Assembly (NCBI RefSeq): GCF_039503195.1
Contig: NZ_JBCJKP010000001.1
Location: forward strand, 6,076,001 to 6,140,000
DNA: 64,000 bases
Direction: 5' to 3'
Source of the DNA: Streptomyces mirabilis
GTDB taxonomy: Bacteria; Actinomycetota; Actinomycetes; Streptomycetales; Streptomycetaceae
Shown here: positions 32,211 to 40,401 of the stretch, one piece after another
How positions within the stretch are numbered: the first letter of the stretch is position 1
Layout: every line of letters starts with the position of its first letter
Notes under the pieces: model-generated
Databases searched by the model: none
What the model saw: the letters and a program-made list of their open reading frames with translations, nothing else
What the model was told of the DNA's origin: nothing
Translations under genes and position numbers: made by a program

Positions 32211-32847
32211 GGGGTGCCCGTGCCGGGCGGCGACGCCGGGGGCCAGGTGCTCCGTGTCGGTGACGGAGAGGAGGAGCCGGGAGTCGTGGCGGCGGAGGCC
32301 GGCGAGGAGGTCGGTGGCGGCCCGGAGGAGGGTGGGGAAGGCGTGCGCGGGCTGGGGCGCGGTGGGGAGGAGCTTGCGGGGCGGTCGTTTGGCCGCGGCC
32401 GGGCGTTGAGCGGGCCTGCTGGGGGTGTCCGGCCGCCGTTCCGTGGTGTCCGGGCTGGTTGCAGGGGACGGTGCGGGTGACGATCCGGCCGCCGGGGGTG
32501 CGTTCGCGGGTGCCGCGGAGGTGGCCGTGGGTTTCCAGCTCGCGCAGCGCGGCGGCGATACGGGGCGGGCCTTCGGGGAACCGGGCGGCGAGGGTCTTGA
32601 TGTCGACGCGGGCGCCGGTGGGGAGCGACTGGATGTAGACGGCGAGCCCGATCGCGAGTCCTGAGAGCTCCGGGTGCTGGGCGAGGTGGTTGCCGATCAC
32701 CGTGAAGCGGGTGGTGTGGCGGGTGTGGCCGTGGATGCCGCCGGCGGGACGGGCGTGAGCGCTCTGGTGGGGGTGGTTTTTGCCCGCGATACGGGACTGG
32801 GCGGGGGAAGGTAGGCAACCGACCCTGAATCCACCCGAGGTGGGCAT
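32211..32847 (-). pseudogene. frameshifted remnant of an HTH-domain protein
   Basis: From ATG 32847 the frame gives a helix-turn-helix protein of a type common in Streptomyces (TRHTTRFTVIGNHLAQHPEL, then VDIKTLAARFPEG with RIAAALRELETHGHLRGTRER). Between about 32390 and 32440 the coding sense moves to another frame, where KLLPTAPQPAHAFPTLLRA and LLAGLRRHDSRLLLSVTDTEHLAPGVAA are read. It then stops abruptly at the junction with the Uma2 fragment. So it has both a frameshift and a C-terminal loss. Confidence 0.55.
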
Positions 32848-32954
32848 ATTCACTCGCGGGAGTGAGTTTGCGCGGTGGTCACCGCTTCGGCGGGCGGGAG
32901 GGGTGGGGCTTGGCGGGGTTCTTTCCCTCTCGTGTTTCTTGGGGAAGATCGCAG

Positions 32955-32992
32955 GCAGCACCGGAACACGCTTCGCCGTGCTCCGGTGCTGC
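32955..32992. terminator. hairpin in the gap before the type VII-associated genes
   Basis: A perfect 11-bp stem (32955-32965 with 32982-32992) with an inner CACG/CGTG helix. There is no T-run on either side. The 400-bp gap 32848-33249 holds this hairpin and otherwise nothing I can call as a gene. Confidence 0.45.
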
Positions 32993-33249
32993 GAGGTCGA
33001 GTTCGGCCCGGACGGGCACTTGGACACTCCCGCTCCCGCATGTGAGTACGGACACTCATGTGCCGTCTCCTGTGGCGGGGTTGAGTGGAGCCATGCCTTT
33101 CCTCACCGGCCTCGGAGACTGGCCGAGCCCCTCCTCGGAATGGCCCGATTCCGGTCATTCTCTGCCAGGGGCTGTCTGTGGACTGTCACAGCCGATAGCT
33201 AGAGTTGCAGGTGAAGCTTCGGCTGTTGTGGCTGTACGGGGGAGAGATT

Positions 33250-33780
33250 GTGTTGCCGAGCGATAGTGGGGCGGCGCCTGGACCGGCGTCGTGGGCGTCG
33301 AGCGTGTTCGACGCGGCGCAGAACGCGATCGGTGATGTGGTCACCGAGCTGTCGTCGTTCACGAAGTTCCAGAAGCGCGTCGACGACCTGATCCGCGACC
33401 TCAAGGGTTCGGTGGCGGGACCGGGCGAAGTGGGGCAGGAGCAGCTCGCACGGCACCAGTTCGGCGGCGGAAGCGGGGCGTGGGCGGAGGCGTCCGGCCT
33501 TTTCACCTCGTACGAGACGGTGATCACCGAGCTGGAGAGCCTCTCCAAACTGCTGTCCGACTCCATGGAGGGCATGGGTATCGCCGTGCTGGCCTCGCAC
33601 AAGGGCTACCAGAACATCGACCTGGACATCCGCGACCGTATGACGGCGATCAGCACGGAGACGACGAAGCACTACGGCGGGAGCTACGACCCCGCGCTGC
33701 CGAAGAAGAGCCACGAAGGCGGCACCGATTCGAAGCCGCATCAGACACCTTCGAGCGGCGACTCGGGAGGCACGATCTGA
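33250..33780 (+). CDS. ESX-like hypothetical protein
   Basis: 176 residues from GTG 33250, behind GGGGGAGA. Largely helical, with FDAAQNAIGDVVTELSSFTKF and GAWAEASGLFTSYETVITELESL, and a hydrophilic Pro/Ser/Gly tail. No signal peptide. The helical hairpin character and the operon with a WXG-type protein and a mycosin suggest a type VII secretion substrate or chaperone. Not recognised as a named family. Its stop overlaps the next start (TGATG). Confidence 0.7.
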   Translation: MLPSDSGAAPGPASWASSVFDAAQNAIGDVVTELSSFTKFQKRVDDLIRDLKGSVAGPGEVGQEQLARHQFGGGSGAWAEASGLFTSYETVITELESLSKLLSDSMEGMGIAVLASHKGYQNIDLDIRDRMTAISTETTKHYGGSYDPALPKKSHEGGTDSKPHQTPSSGDSGGTI

Positions 33781-35345
33781 TGTCCGGCACGGGAACCGGC
33801 GGCGGTACGTCCTTCGAGGACATGAGCCACGAGCAGATGCTCGCGTGGCTGGACCAGGCGAACGCGGGGACGGTGCAGGGCGCCGCCGACCGGCTGATCG
33901 CCGCGGCCAAGGAGATCCGCAAGATCGCGGAGGAGCTCAAGGTCCGCCCGCAGTACGTGGAGTGGAAGGGCGAGGGGGCGGACGCGTTCCGCACGTGGAG
34001 CGGCGACCTGGCCAACTCGACTTTGCGCCTGGGTGATTTCAGCGAGGGCGCCGCGAAGTGGCTGGGTGAGGCCTCGGGCGCGATCGCCACGGCGCAGGCG
34101 TCCATCCCGCGCGACACCAAGAGCGCCCAGGCGAACCTGGACGCGGCGCAAGCGGCGCACAACGACCCGGACGCGGCGACGGTGAGCAGCAAGTCCGCGA
34201 GCGAACTCGCGGCGCTGGCGGCGGACAAGGAGAAGGTGCGGCAGGAGGCGGCTGCGCAGATGCGGAAGCTGGGCCAGACGTACTCGCTGTCGGCCACGCA
34301 GCTGGACGGGCTGGAGAGGCCCAAGTTTCCGCCGCCGCCTGCGGCCTTCGTGCCGCCGCGTGACAATGCGGTCGAGGACCTGGCTCGCCCGTCACCCGGG
34401 AGCTCCGCCGGTGTGAGCGGGGGCGGCACCGCTTCCGGAGTCGTCGGAACCGCCGGAACCGTACGGCCTGAGCATGGGCATGCTGTGACCTCGGGGCGGC
34501 TTGAGACGGAGCAGTTCACGAGTGAGGCGCCGTCAGATCATCTGCGCGCGCGGACCATCGAGCCTGTCACGCATGTCGGCATTGACTCGGCGACTACTCT
34601 CCCAGGAGTTCATCAACCGCCTGCAGGAGCGGCGAACGGGATGCCCACACCCTCTCGTCCGGACACAGGCGTACCTTCAGCGGGGAGTGGCATGGCTCCG
34701 CCGTTCTCAGGCGGCGCTCCACGCATACCTTCGGCCTCCGTCGGCCCGGGTAGATCGGACGTTGCTGGACGCGTGCCTGCCCGGCCTGGGCAACGAGCCG
34801 TCGGCTCCCTTCCTGGTAGTGGAGCCACTGGAGTCGGCCCGATCTCGAGCCGCAACATGCCAGGCTCCGGCGTGGCTCCGAGCCGTACCGTTCCAGGCCA
34901 AGGCTCCGGCCGTGGTCTTCCGGCCAATTCAGGCATCACCGGGGGGCGTCCGACTACGACGCCTAGCACTGGCCGACCTACGGGTCGGCTACCCGGCGGG
35001 ACGGTCGTCGGCGGCGAGCCCGTAGGCAGCCGCGGCTCGGCCGCAGGACCAGGAGGGCAGGCGGTTGCCCGCCCGGCCGTCGGCCGACCCGTTGGACGCT
35101 CCGCGCCCACGCCCTCTAACGGCGTCGTGGGTGGCACCCCGCAGCAGACGGGCCGCGCGCCGGCCCGTCCCGGCGCGCCGGTAGCCTCCGCACCGACGCG
35201 AGGAGGCATCTCCGGCGGTACGCCCAGCGAGGCAGGCAATCGCAGAGGTGCTCGCGGCGGTGCCGCTGGACAGACCGGTGGCGCCCGGCAGGCCAAGCAG
35301 AAGCGGCAGACCGACCGCCGCGGTGAAGCACCGACCGCCGACTGA
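33780..35345 (+). CDS. WXG-type protein with long Gly/Pro-rich C-terminus
   Basis: 521 residues from ATG 33780, overlapping the previous stop by one base. Residues about 15-110 form the helical domain with the WKGEGADAFRTWSG hairpin turn expected of WXG100/PPE-like proteins. A coiled region follows (about 120-180). From about 190 to the end the chain is low-complexity, rich in Gly, Pro, Thr and Ser, and becomes Arg/Lys-rich at the very end. Likely a type VII secretion substrate. The mycosin gene follows after 26 bp. Confidence 0.75.
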   Translation: MSGTGTGGGTSFEDMSHEQMLAWLDQANAGTVQGAADRLIAAAKEIRKIAEELKVRPQYVEWKGEGADAFRTWSGDLANSTLRLGDFSEGAAKWLGEASGAIATAQASIPRDTKSAQANLDAAQAAHNDPDAATVSSKSASELAALAADKEKVRQEAAAQMRKLGQTYSLSATQLDGLERPKFPPPPAAFVPPRDNAVEDLARPSPGSSAGVSGGGTASGVVGTAGTVRPEHGHAVTSGRLETEQFTSEAPSDHLRARTIEPVTHVGIDSATTLPGVHQPPAGAANGMPTPSRPDTGVPSAGSGMAPPFSGGAPRIPSASVGPGRSDVAGRVPARPGQRAVGSLPGSGATGVGPISSRNMPGSGVAPSRTVPGQGSGRGLPANSGITGGRPTTTPSTGRPTGRLPGGTVVGGEPVGSRGSAAGPGGQAVARPAVGRPVGRSAPTPSNGVVGGTPQQTGRAPARPGAPVASAPTRGGISGGTPSEAGNRRGARGGAAGQTGGARQAKQKRQTDRRGEAPTAD

Positions 35346-35371
35346 ATTCCAGAAATACGAAAGGGACGTAC

Positions 35372-36601
35372 ATGCCCACCGGCAATACGCGGCACAGGAG
35401 GTTCCAGGTTCTGGCCTCAGCGGCCATCGGGCTACTGCTGGCGGGCGGTACGGCCGCTCAGGCTCACGCCGACTCCACCCGCTCCCAGCAGTGGTACCTG
35501 GACGCCATGCACGCCGAGGACATGTGGCGGACGAGCACGGGCAAGGGGATCACCGTCGCCGTGATCGATACCGGAGTCGACCCAAACAATCCCGATCTGA
35601 AGGGACGGGTGCTCGATGGACTGGATCTGGCACCTTCAAGCCGTTCCGGAGACGAGCACACGGACTACGACGGCCACGGTACGGGGATGGCCGGACTCAT
35701 CGCTGGTACAGGGGCGTACGGAGGTGGAAACGGTGCGTTCGGTCTTGCACCGGGCACCAAGATCCTTCCCATCCGTATGCCTGCCAAGGGTGACGAGAAT
35801 GGCTTTGCAGGGCCCTCGTACCTCGCGAAGGCCATCCGCTACGCGGCAGACTCAGGTGCTCAGGTCATCAACATTTCAGCGGGCACGACTGTCACCGCAC
35901 CCCAGCTGACTGCTGCCGTGAAATACGCCCTGGACCACGGCTCGCTCGTTTTCGCGGCTGTAGGGAATAGTGGCGACAAGGGCAACACCGTTGAGTATCC
36001 AGCCGCCACTCCAGGTGTCGTCGGTGTGGCAGCCGTGAGCAAGAATCTTCGGCGGACTTCCTGGTCCCAGTACGGCCCTCAGGTGGACCTCTCCGCCCCA
36101 GGCGAGGAAATGGTCCACGCCTGCGGCGGCAAGACGGGCCTCTGCAAGGGGAGCGGCACCAGCGACGCCACCGCCCTGGCCTCCGCCAGCGCCGCCCTCA
36201 TCTGGTCCAAGCATCCGACCTGGACCAACAACCAGGTCCTGCGCGTCATGCTCAACACCATCGGCGGCCCCACGGACGGCGCGAAGCGCAACGACTCCAT
36301 CGGCTACGGCATTGTGCGCCCTCGCTTCGCCCTTCAGAACCCCGGTGACCCGGGCCCGGCCGACGAGTATCCCCTCTCCGACCTCGCTGCCGCGGCCTCA
36401 GCATCTCCGTCGGCAGAGGGCGCGGGCCCCAACGGCACCAGTGCCAAGTCCAAGGAGAACAGCACCGCGGTCGCGGCCTCCGCCGAGGACGGAGGCAGTG
36501 GCCTTCTCTGGATCGGGCTGGGCGTCGGTGCTGCCGTACTGCTCGGCGGAGCCGTCACGGCCGTGGTCGTCGGCAGGCGCCGACACGCCAGGGGCACCTG
36601 A
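35372..36601 (+). CDS. mycP: type VII secretion-associated serine protease, mycosin
   Basis: 409-residue subtilisin-family (S8) membrane protease. Signal peptide 1-33 ending AQAHA. Catalytic triad D66 (AVIDTGVD), H102 (DGHGTGMAG), S264 (GTSDATALAS), with oxyanion N199 (GNS). C-terminal membrane helix about 376-400 followed by RRRHARGT. This is the mycosin layout, in which the protease stays anchored outside the membrane and processes or stabilises ESX machinery. No EccB, EccC, EccD or EccE gene lies in the window, so it is an orphan copy. Confidence 0.9.
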   Translation: MPTGNTRHRRFQVLASAAIGLLLAGGTAAQAHADSTRSQQWYLDAMHAEDMWRTSTGKGITVAVIDTGVDPNNPDLKGRVLDGLDLAPSSRSGDEHTDYDGHGTGMAGLIAGTGAYGGGNGAFGLAPGTKILPIRMPAKGDENGFAGPSYLAKAIRYAADSGAQVINISAGTTVTAPQLTAAVKYALDHGSLVFAAVGNSGDKGNTVEYPAATPGVVGVAAVSKNLRRTSWSQYGPQVDLSAPGEEMVHACGGKTGLCKGSGTSDATALASASAALIWSKHPTWTNNQVLRVMLNTIGGPTDGAKRNDSIGYGIVRPRFALQNPGDPGPADEYPLSDLAAAASASPSAEGAGPNGTSAKSKENSTAVAASAEDGGSGLLWIGLGVGAAVLLGGAVTAVVVGRRRHARGT

Positions 36602-36748
36602 GTACGCGTACTCACGCCTGATGGTTATCGGTACGGATGAGACGCCTGACGAGGCGACGCTACGGTATTGCGTGATCACAGCAGCATTGCTGCCGCACGT
36701 TTACATGGGTTCGTCGGTGTACGACGAGACACGGGGGAGGGACCACGC

Positions 36749-37192
36749 ATGGCGTGGGAGGAGTGGGAGCAGCTCAAAACCGCAGCGGCTGAGCGGAACT
36801 CGACCCAGATGCAGCTGAACCACGTACCGATGGATCCTGGGGGTGCCGGCGGCACGCTGGTGTCGAACAGGCCGGCCTGGGCCAAGGCAGGGGAAGGCGT
36901 CGGATCACTCCGTGAGGACATCGGAGGGGCGCTGGGGAAGCTGGCGGACGGCCAGAGAGGCCTCGGTAAGGACTCAGGCTGCCTGACCGCAGAGGCCCAG
37001 AAGGACGTTTACGGGTCGTGGGAGCGCTACGTCCGGGACGTGAGCGGGCGCTGCGGGAAGTTGGCGGGCTTGCTGGAGAAGACGGGCAATGCCCAACTGG
37101 CGACCGACGAGGCGGTTGAGGTCGAGATCGGCAATCTGAAGGTCGAGTACGCGGACACGCCGGTTGTCGGCGGCCAGGTCAAGGGGCAGTGA
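36749..37192 (+). CDS. ESX-type small helical protein
   Basis: 147 residues from ATG 36749, behind GGGGGAGGG. Starts MAWEEWEQLKTAAAER and is mostly helical, with GSWERYVRDVSGRCGKLAGLLEKTG. It resembles the small partner proteins encoded upstream of type VII effector candidates in Streptomyces. The stop overlaps the next start by four bases (GTGA), so the two proteins are probably made together and may bind each other. Not recognised as a named family. Confidence 0.7.
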   Translation: MAWEEWEQLKTAAAERNSTQMQLNHVPMDPGGAGGTLVSNRPAWAKAGEGVGSLREDIGGALGKLADGQRGLGKDSGCLTAEAQKDVYGSWERYVRDVSGRCGKLAGLLEKTGNAQLATDEAVEVEIGNLKVEYADTPVVGGQVKGQ

Positions 37193-38997
37193 GCACCAGC
37201 ATGGACCTTGCAACGCTCAAAGCCCTCAAACCGACCGAGTACTCGGAAGCGGCCGACGGATACCGCAGCACGTCTGACATGGCGAGCGCGGCCAAGGATC
37301 GCATCGACAACCAGATCGTCGTGGCCATGAGGAACTCCCTGAAGGGCGAGGCCGCGACCGCGGCGGTCAAGCAGCTGACGGAGCTGAGCAAGAACTTCCA
37401 CTACGTCCAGGTCGAATGCGGTCTCGTCAGTACGGCTCTCGAAGCTTTCTCGTACGAGGTGGGAGCAGCCAAGAGCAAGCTCGACGCGGCGCTCGAAGGC
37501 GCGCAGGCGGCGAAGCTCACCGTGAATGCCGACGGCTCGATCACCTATCCGCCGAGTGGGGAGAAGGGCGAGGACGGCAAGATCCCCGAAGGCGGCACGG
37601 TGAGCGGCCTGACGGATGACACGGCCTCCGCGGTGGGCCGTCAGGCAGCCAACTTCGACCCCAACCCCAACCACCGCCTCGCACAGGACTACGCGGACCA
37701 GATCGCCGCTGCCCTCAAGGAAGCGACGGAGGCCGACGAGAAGTGGGCGCCGAAGCTGAGGGCGCTGAAGGCGGACGACGATCTGACCGTCTCCGACAAG
37801 GACTGGGCCGACGCTTCCTCGGACACGAAGGGTGTGAGCGAGGCGGGCAAGAAGTATCTCGACTCGCTGCCGCAGCCACCCACGAACGGCAGCCCGAAGG
37901 ACAACGCGGAGTGGTGGAAGGGACTCAGCGCGGAGGAGCAGACCGCGTGGGTCTCCATGCATCCCGACTCCCTGGGCGCGCTCGACGGGCTACCTGCCAC
38001 GGTTCGGGACGAGGCCAACCGCATCGTGTTCGACGAGGCACGGGGCACGATGCAGACAGAGCTGAATTCGATACCGGCGGCGCCGCTCAATGAGTGGACC
38101 TGGATCAGCGCCGGAGGCTACGCGTCCAAGGTGCATACCGATGAATGGATGGATTGGTACAAAAAATACGGGGGCGAGTACGATCACCTCACCTCATCCC
38201 TCAAGGGTATGGAGTCGATCCAGACCCGCTTCGACGCGACGGGTAATGGTGGGCTGCCCGAGGCGTACCTGCTGGGGTTCAACGCGGACGGCAATGGGCG
38301 CGCGATTGTCGCAAACGGGAATCCCGACACTGCTGATCATCAGGCAGTGTATGTGCCGGGCACAACATCGAATCTGGGCAAAATCAACGGTGATATCGGA
38401 CGAATGACGGATCTGTGGCGTGTGGCCAATACCGAGGCACATGGCGAGTCTGTTTCTACGATCACCTGGCTCGGCTACGACGCACCTCAGAATCTCGTCA
38501 AAGACTCGCCGTTCGAACACTACGCATATGACGGCGCTCCGGCATTCCGCGACTTCATGGACGGCCTTGACGCGTCGCATTCCGGTGATTCGGATCCGCA
38601 CCGAACTGTGATCGCTCACTCGTACGGAACGACCCTGGTCGGCGCCGCGGCCCAGACGGGGCAGCTCAACGCAGATGACGTTGTCCTCGCGGGCAGCCCC
38701 GGCGTCAAGGTTTCCCACGCAACGGACCTGGACGTCCCCGCGGGGCACGTGTGGAACGAGGAGGCCGACGGGGACCCTGTTCCGGACATCGGTCGTTTCG
38801 GCCATGGTGGGGACGGCTGGGTCGTTCCCAGTGATCCGAGCTTCGGTGCCAACCAGATGACCACGGATACCGAGGGCCACAGCGGTTACTGGGATGCGGG
38901 CTCCGACAGCCTGCGGAACCAGGCCCGGGTTGCGGTCGGAAAGGGTGACGACGTAGAGCTGAAGCCGCCGCCGGATCCCTGGGCGCATGTGAAGTAG
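37189..38997 (+). CDS. alpha/beta-hydrolase (DUF1023-like) effector candidate
   Basis: 602 residues. The N-terminal 110 residues are helical, like ESX substrates. The middle is Asp/Lys-rich with WWKGLSAEEQTAWVSMHPD. The C-terminal part (about 370-560) is an alpha/beta-hydrolase core of the DUF1023 type: DHQAVYVPGT, ITWLGYDAP, and the nucleophile elbow VIAHSYGTTLVG with Ser478. A D and H for the triad are plausible in GSPGVKVSHATD and TEGHSGY. No signal peptide, so export would be by type VII secretion. Coupled to the upstream helical protein. A lipoprotein follows, as in toxin/immunity-like pairs; whether it is toxic is unknown. Confidence 0.8.
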   Translation: MSTSMDLATLKALKPTEYSEAADGYRSTSDMASAAKDRIDNQIVVAMRNSLKGEAATAAVKQLTELSKNFHYVQVECGLVSTALEAFSYEVGAAKSKLDAALEGAQAAKLTVNADGSITYPPSGEKGEDGKIPEGGTVSGLTDDTASAVGRQAANFDPNPNHRLAQDYADQIAAALKEATEADEKWAPKLRALKADDDLTVSDKDWADASSDTKGVSEAGKKYLDSLPQPPTNGSPKDNAEWWKGLSAEEQTAWVSMHPDSLGALDGLPATVRDEANRIVFDEARGTMQTELNSIPAAPLNEWTWISAGGYASKVHTDEWMDWYKKYGGEYDHLTSSLKGMESIQTRFDATGNGGLPEAYLLGFNADGNGRAIVANGNPDTADHQAVYVPGTTSNLGKINGDIGRMTDLWRVANTEAHGESVSTITWLGYDAPQNLVKDSPFEHYAYDGAPAFRDFMDGLDASHSGDSDPHRTVIAHSYGTTLVGAAAQTGQLNADDVVLAGSPGVKVSHATDLDVPAGHVWNEEADGDPVPDIGRFGHGGDGWVVPSDPSFGANQMTTDTEGHSGYWDAGSDSLRNQARVAVGKGDDVELKPPPDPWAHVK

Positions 38998-39061
38998 GAA
39001 GCATGGCTGCCCGACCAACAGACCGGCCCGTGTCACGGTTCGATTAAACGAGGTCCCCGAC

Positions 39062-39595
39062 TTGAAGACGAAACTGGGCGCAATCGCGCTCACCCTGCCC
39101 ATCGCCCTTGCGACCCTCACCGGATGCGGCATGACTGACACCAACAATTCCGACGACATCCCATCTTCCGGCGTCAGCACGTCGAGTGACGCCGCTGAGG
39201 ATGCGAAGAAGACTTCCAGCGAGCTGTACAACCTTATCGGCTTCAAAGGGAAGGCATCCGACACTGGGCCGGGAGTCAAGGAGTGCGGAAAGAAGGACCC
39301 GGACAAGTACTTCCAGATCTTCCATTCCTGGTCCTTCACTCCGACCTCGTCCGGGCAGCTCGAGGGCGCAATGGAAAATCTGAAGTCAAAACTGCCCAAG
39401 CATGGCTGGGAGGTTGTCGAATACGGACCGGACAGTAGCCGAAACAAGAACCTCAGCCTCACGGCCGACAACGACACGAAGAAATTCAGCGTCAAAATCA
39501 CCTACCAGGCCAAGGACAATCCGTCGAACCTCAGCTTCTTCGTCGTCTCCGGCTGCTATCAGGTTCCGGACGGCCAGAAGATCGAGCAGTTCTGA
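39062..39595 (+). CDS. small lipoprotein downstream of the hydrolase
   Basis: 177 residues from TTG 39062. Signal peptide MKTKLGAIALTLPIALATLTGC with lipobox LTGC and Cys22, then a Ser/Asp-rich linker. The mature domain has two Cys (KECGKKD and SGCYQVPDG) that could pair. It lies 64 bp after the hydrolase on the same strand, which suggests a functional link such as immunity or anchoring. Family not recognised. Confidence 0.75.
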   Translation: MKTKLGAIALTLPIALATLTGCGMTDTNNSDDIPSSGVSTSSDAAEDAKKTSSELYNLIGFKGKASDTGPGVKECGKKDPDKYFQIFHSWSFTPTSSGQLEGAMENLKSKLPKHGWEVVEYGPDSSRNKNLSLTADNDTKKFSVKITYQAKDNPSNLSFFVVSGCYQVPDGQKIEQF

Positions 39596-39735
39596 TACGG
39601 CCCGGACAGGCGGCACGGCCGTGGGGTACAGCCCAGGCGAGGAGCGGCAGAACCCCATCAGCGATGGCCGCCCGAGGCATCAGGAGGCGTACTCATCCTC
39701 CCGTCCGCGCGCGCATACTCAGGCAGGTTGATCCC

Positions 39736-40197
39736 ATGGGCTTCTTCGACAAGTTGACCGGCACCAGGTACCCCGACACCGGTGTCGTACTGCTGTCGGG
39801 CATGGAACTCCGGGCCGCGCTGCTCGCGCTCAACGGGCCGGATGTGCCGTTCCGCGTGCGCAACGCCCTCCCCAAGGAGAAGGCCGATCTGGTCGCGGAG
39901 TGTCGGATCCGGGAAGTGGGCGTGGCCCTCAAGACCCGGATGCGCCTGCTCTCGGAGAAGCACGAGGTGCGTTTCCTCGACGAGCGGTGGGAGAACCGTT
40001 CGTCCGACCACGCCGATGCGCAGTACGGACGTGGACACGCGCCCGCGGTGTACCGGCAGTGGGAGACCAAGCAGGGCCCCGACGGCTGTCGGCGCAAGGT
40101 CGAGACGTTCCGCTTCGACACGCGGGAGATGACGGACCCTCTGCGGAACGTGGTGCTCGGCGCCGGATGGACCTGGCGGGGAGTGCTCAAACTCTGA
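39736..40197 (+). CDS. hypothetical protein
   Basis: 153 residues from ATG 39736 (MGFFDKLTGTRYPDTGV); the frame is open upstream to 39664 but that part is Arg-rich and not protein-like. No signal peptide or membrane helix. It contains mixed alpha/beta sequence with RMRLLSEKHEVRFLDERWE and a Trp-rich end (GWTWRGVLKL). I do not recognise it. It may belong to the type VII-associated set or stand alone. Confidence 0.6.
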   Translation: MGFFDKLTGTRYPDTGVVLLSGMELRAALLALNGPDVPFRVRNALPKEKADLVAECRIREVGVALKTRMRLLSEKHEVRFLDERWENRSSDHADAQYGRGHAPAVYRQWETKQGPDGCRRKVETFRFDTREMTDPLRNVVLGAGWTWRGVLKL

Positions 40198-40317
40198 GCC
40201 TCCGGTGAGACACCGTCACGAGTTTGAAGTGCGCATAACCGGGGTGAGTGGGGAGGCGGCGGAGGTTGAGCACGCGTACTCATGCTCGCGGTGTGGCCGC
40301 CGTGGACGATTCTGGAC

Positions 40318-40401
40318 ATGACACAGAGAAACACCAGCTTCGGGCGGCGTCGTAAGGCGATCAACGTCTTGGCCGCGGCGCTGGCCGTTCCTTGCCGGTG
40401 A
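40318..40401 (+). pseudogene. orphan signal-peptide fragment at a recombination junction
   Basis: A 27-codon frame starts MTQRNTSFGRRRKAINVLAA, a typical exported-protein N-terminus with twin Arg and a hydrophobic start, then ends PCR-stop exactly where the convergent drmD relic loses its homology. It looks like the 5' end of a secreted-protein gene cut by the event that truncated drmD. Confidence 0.4.
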
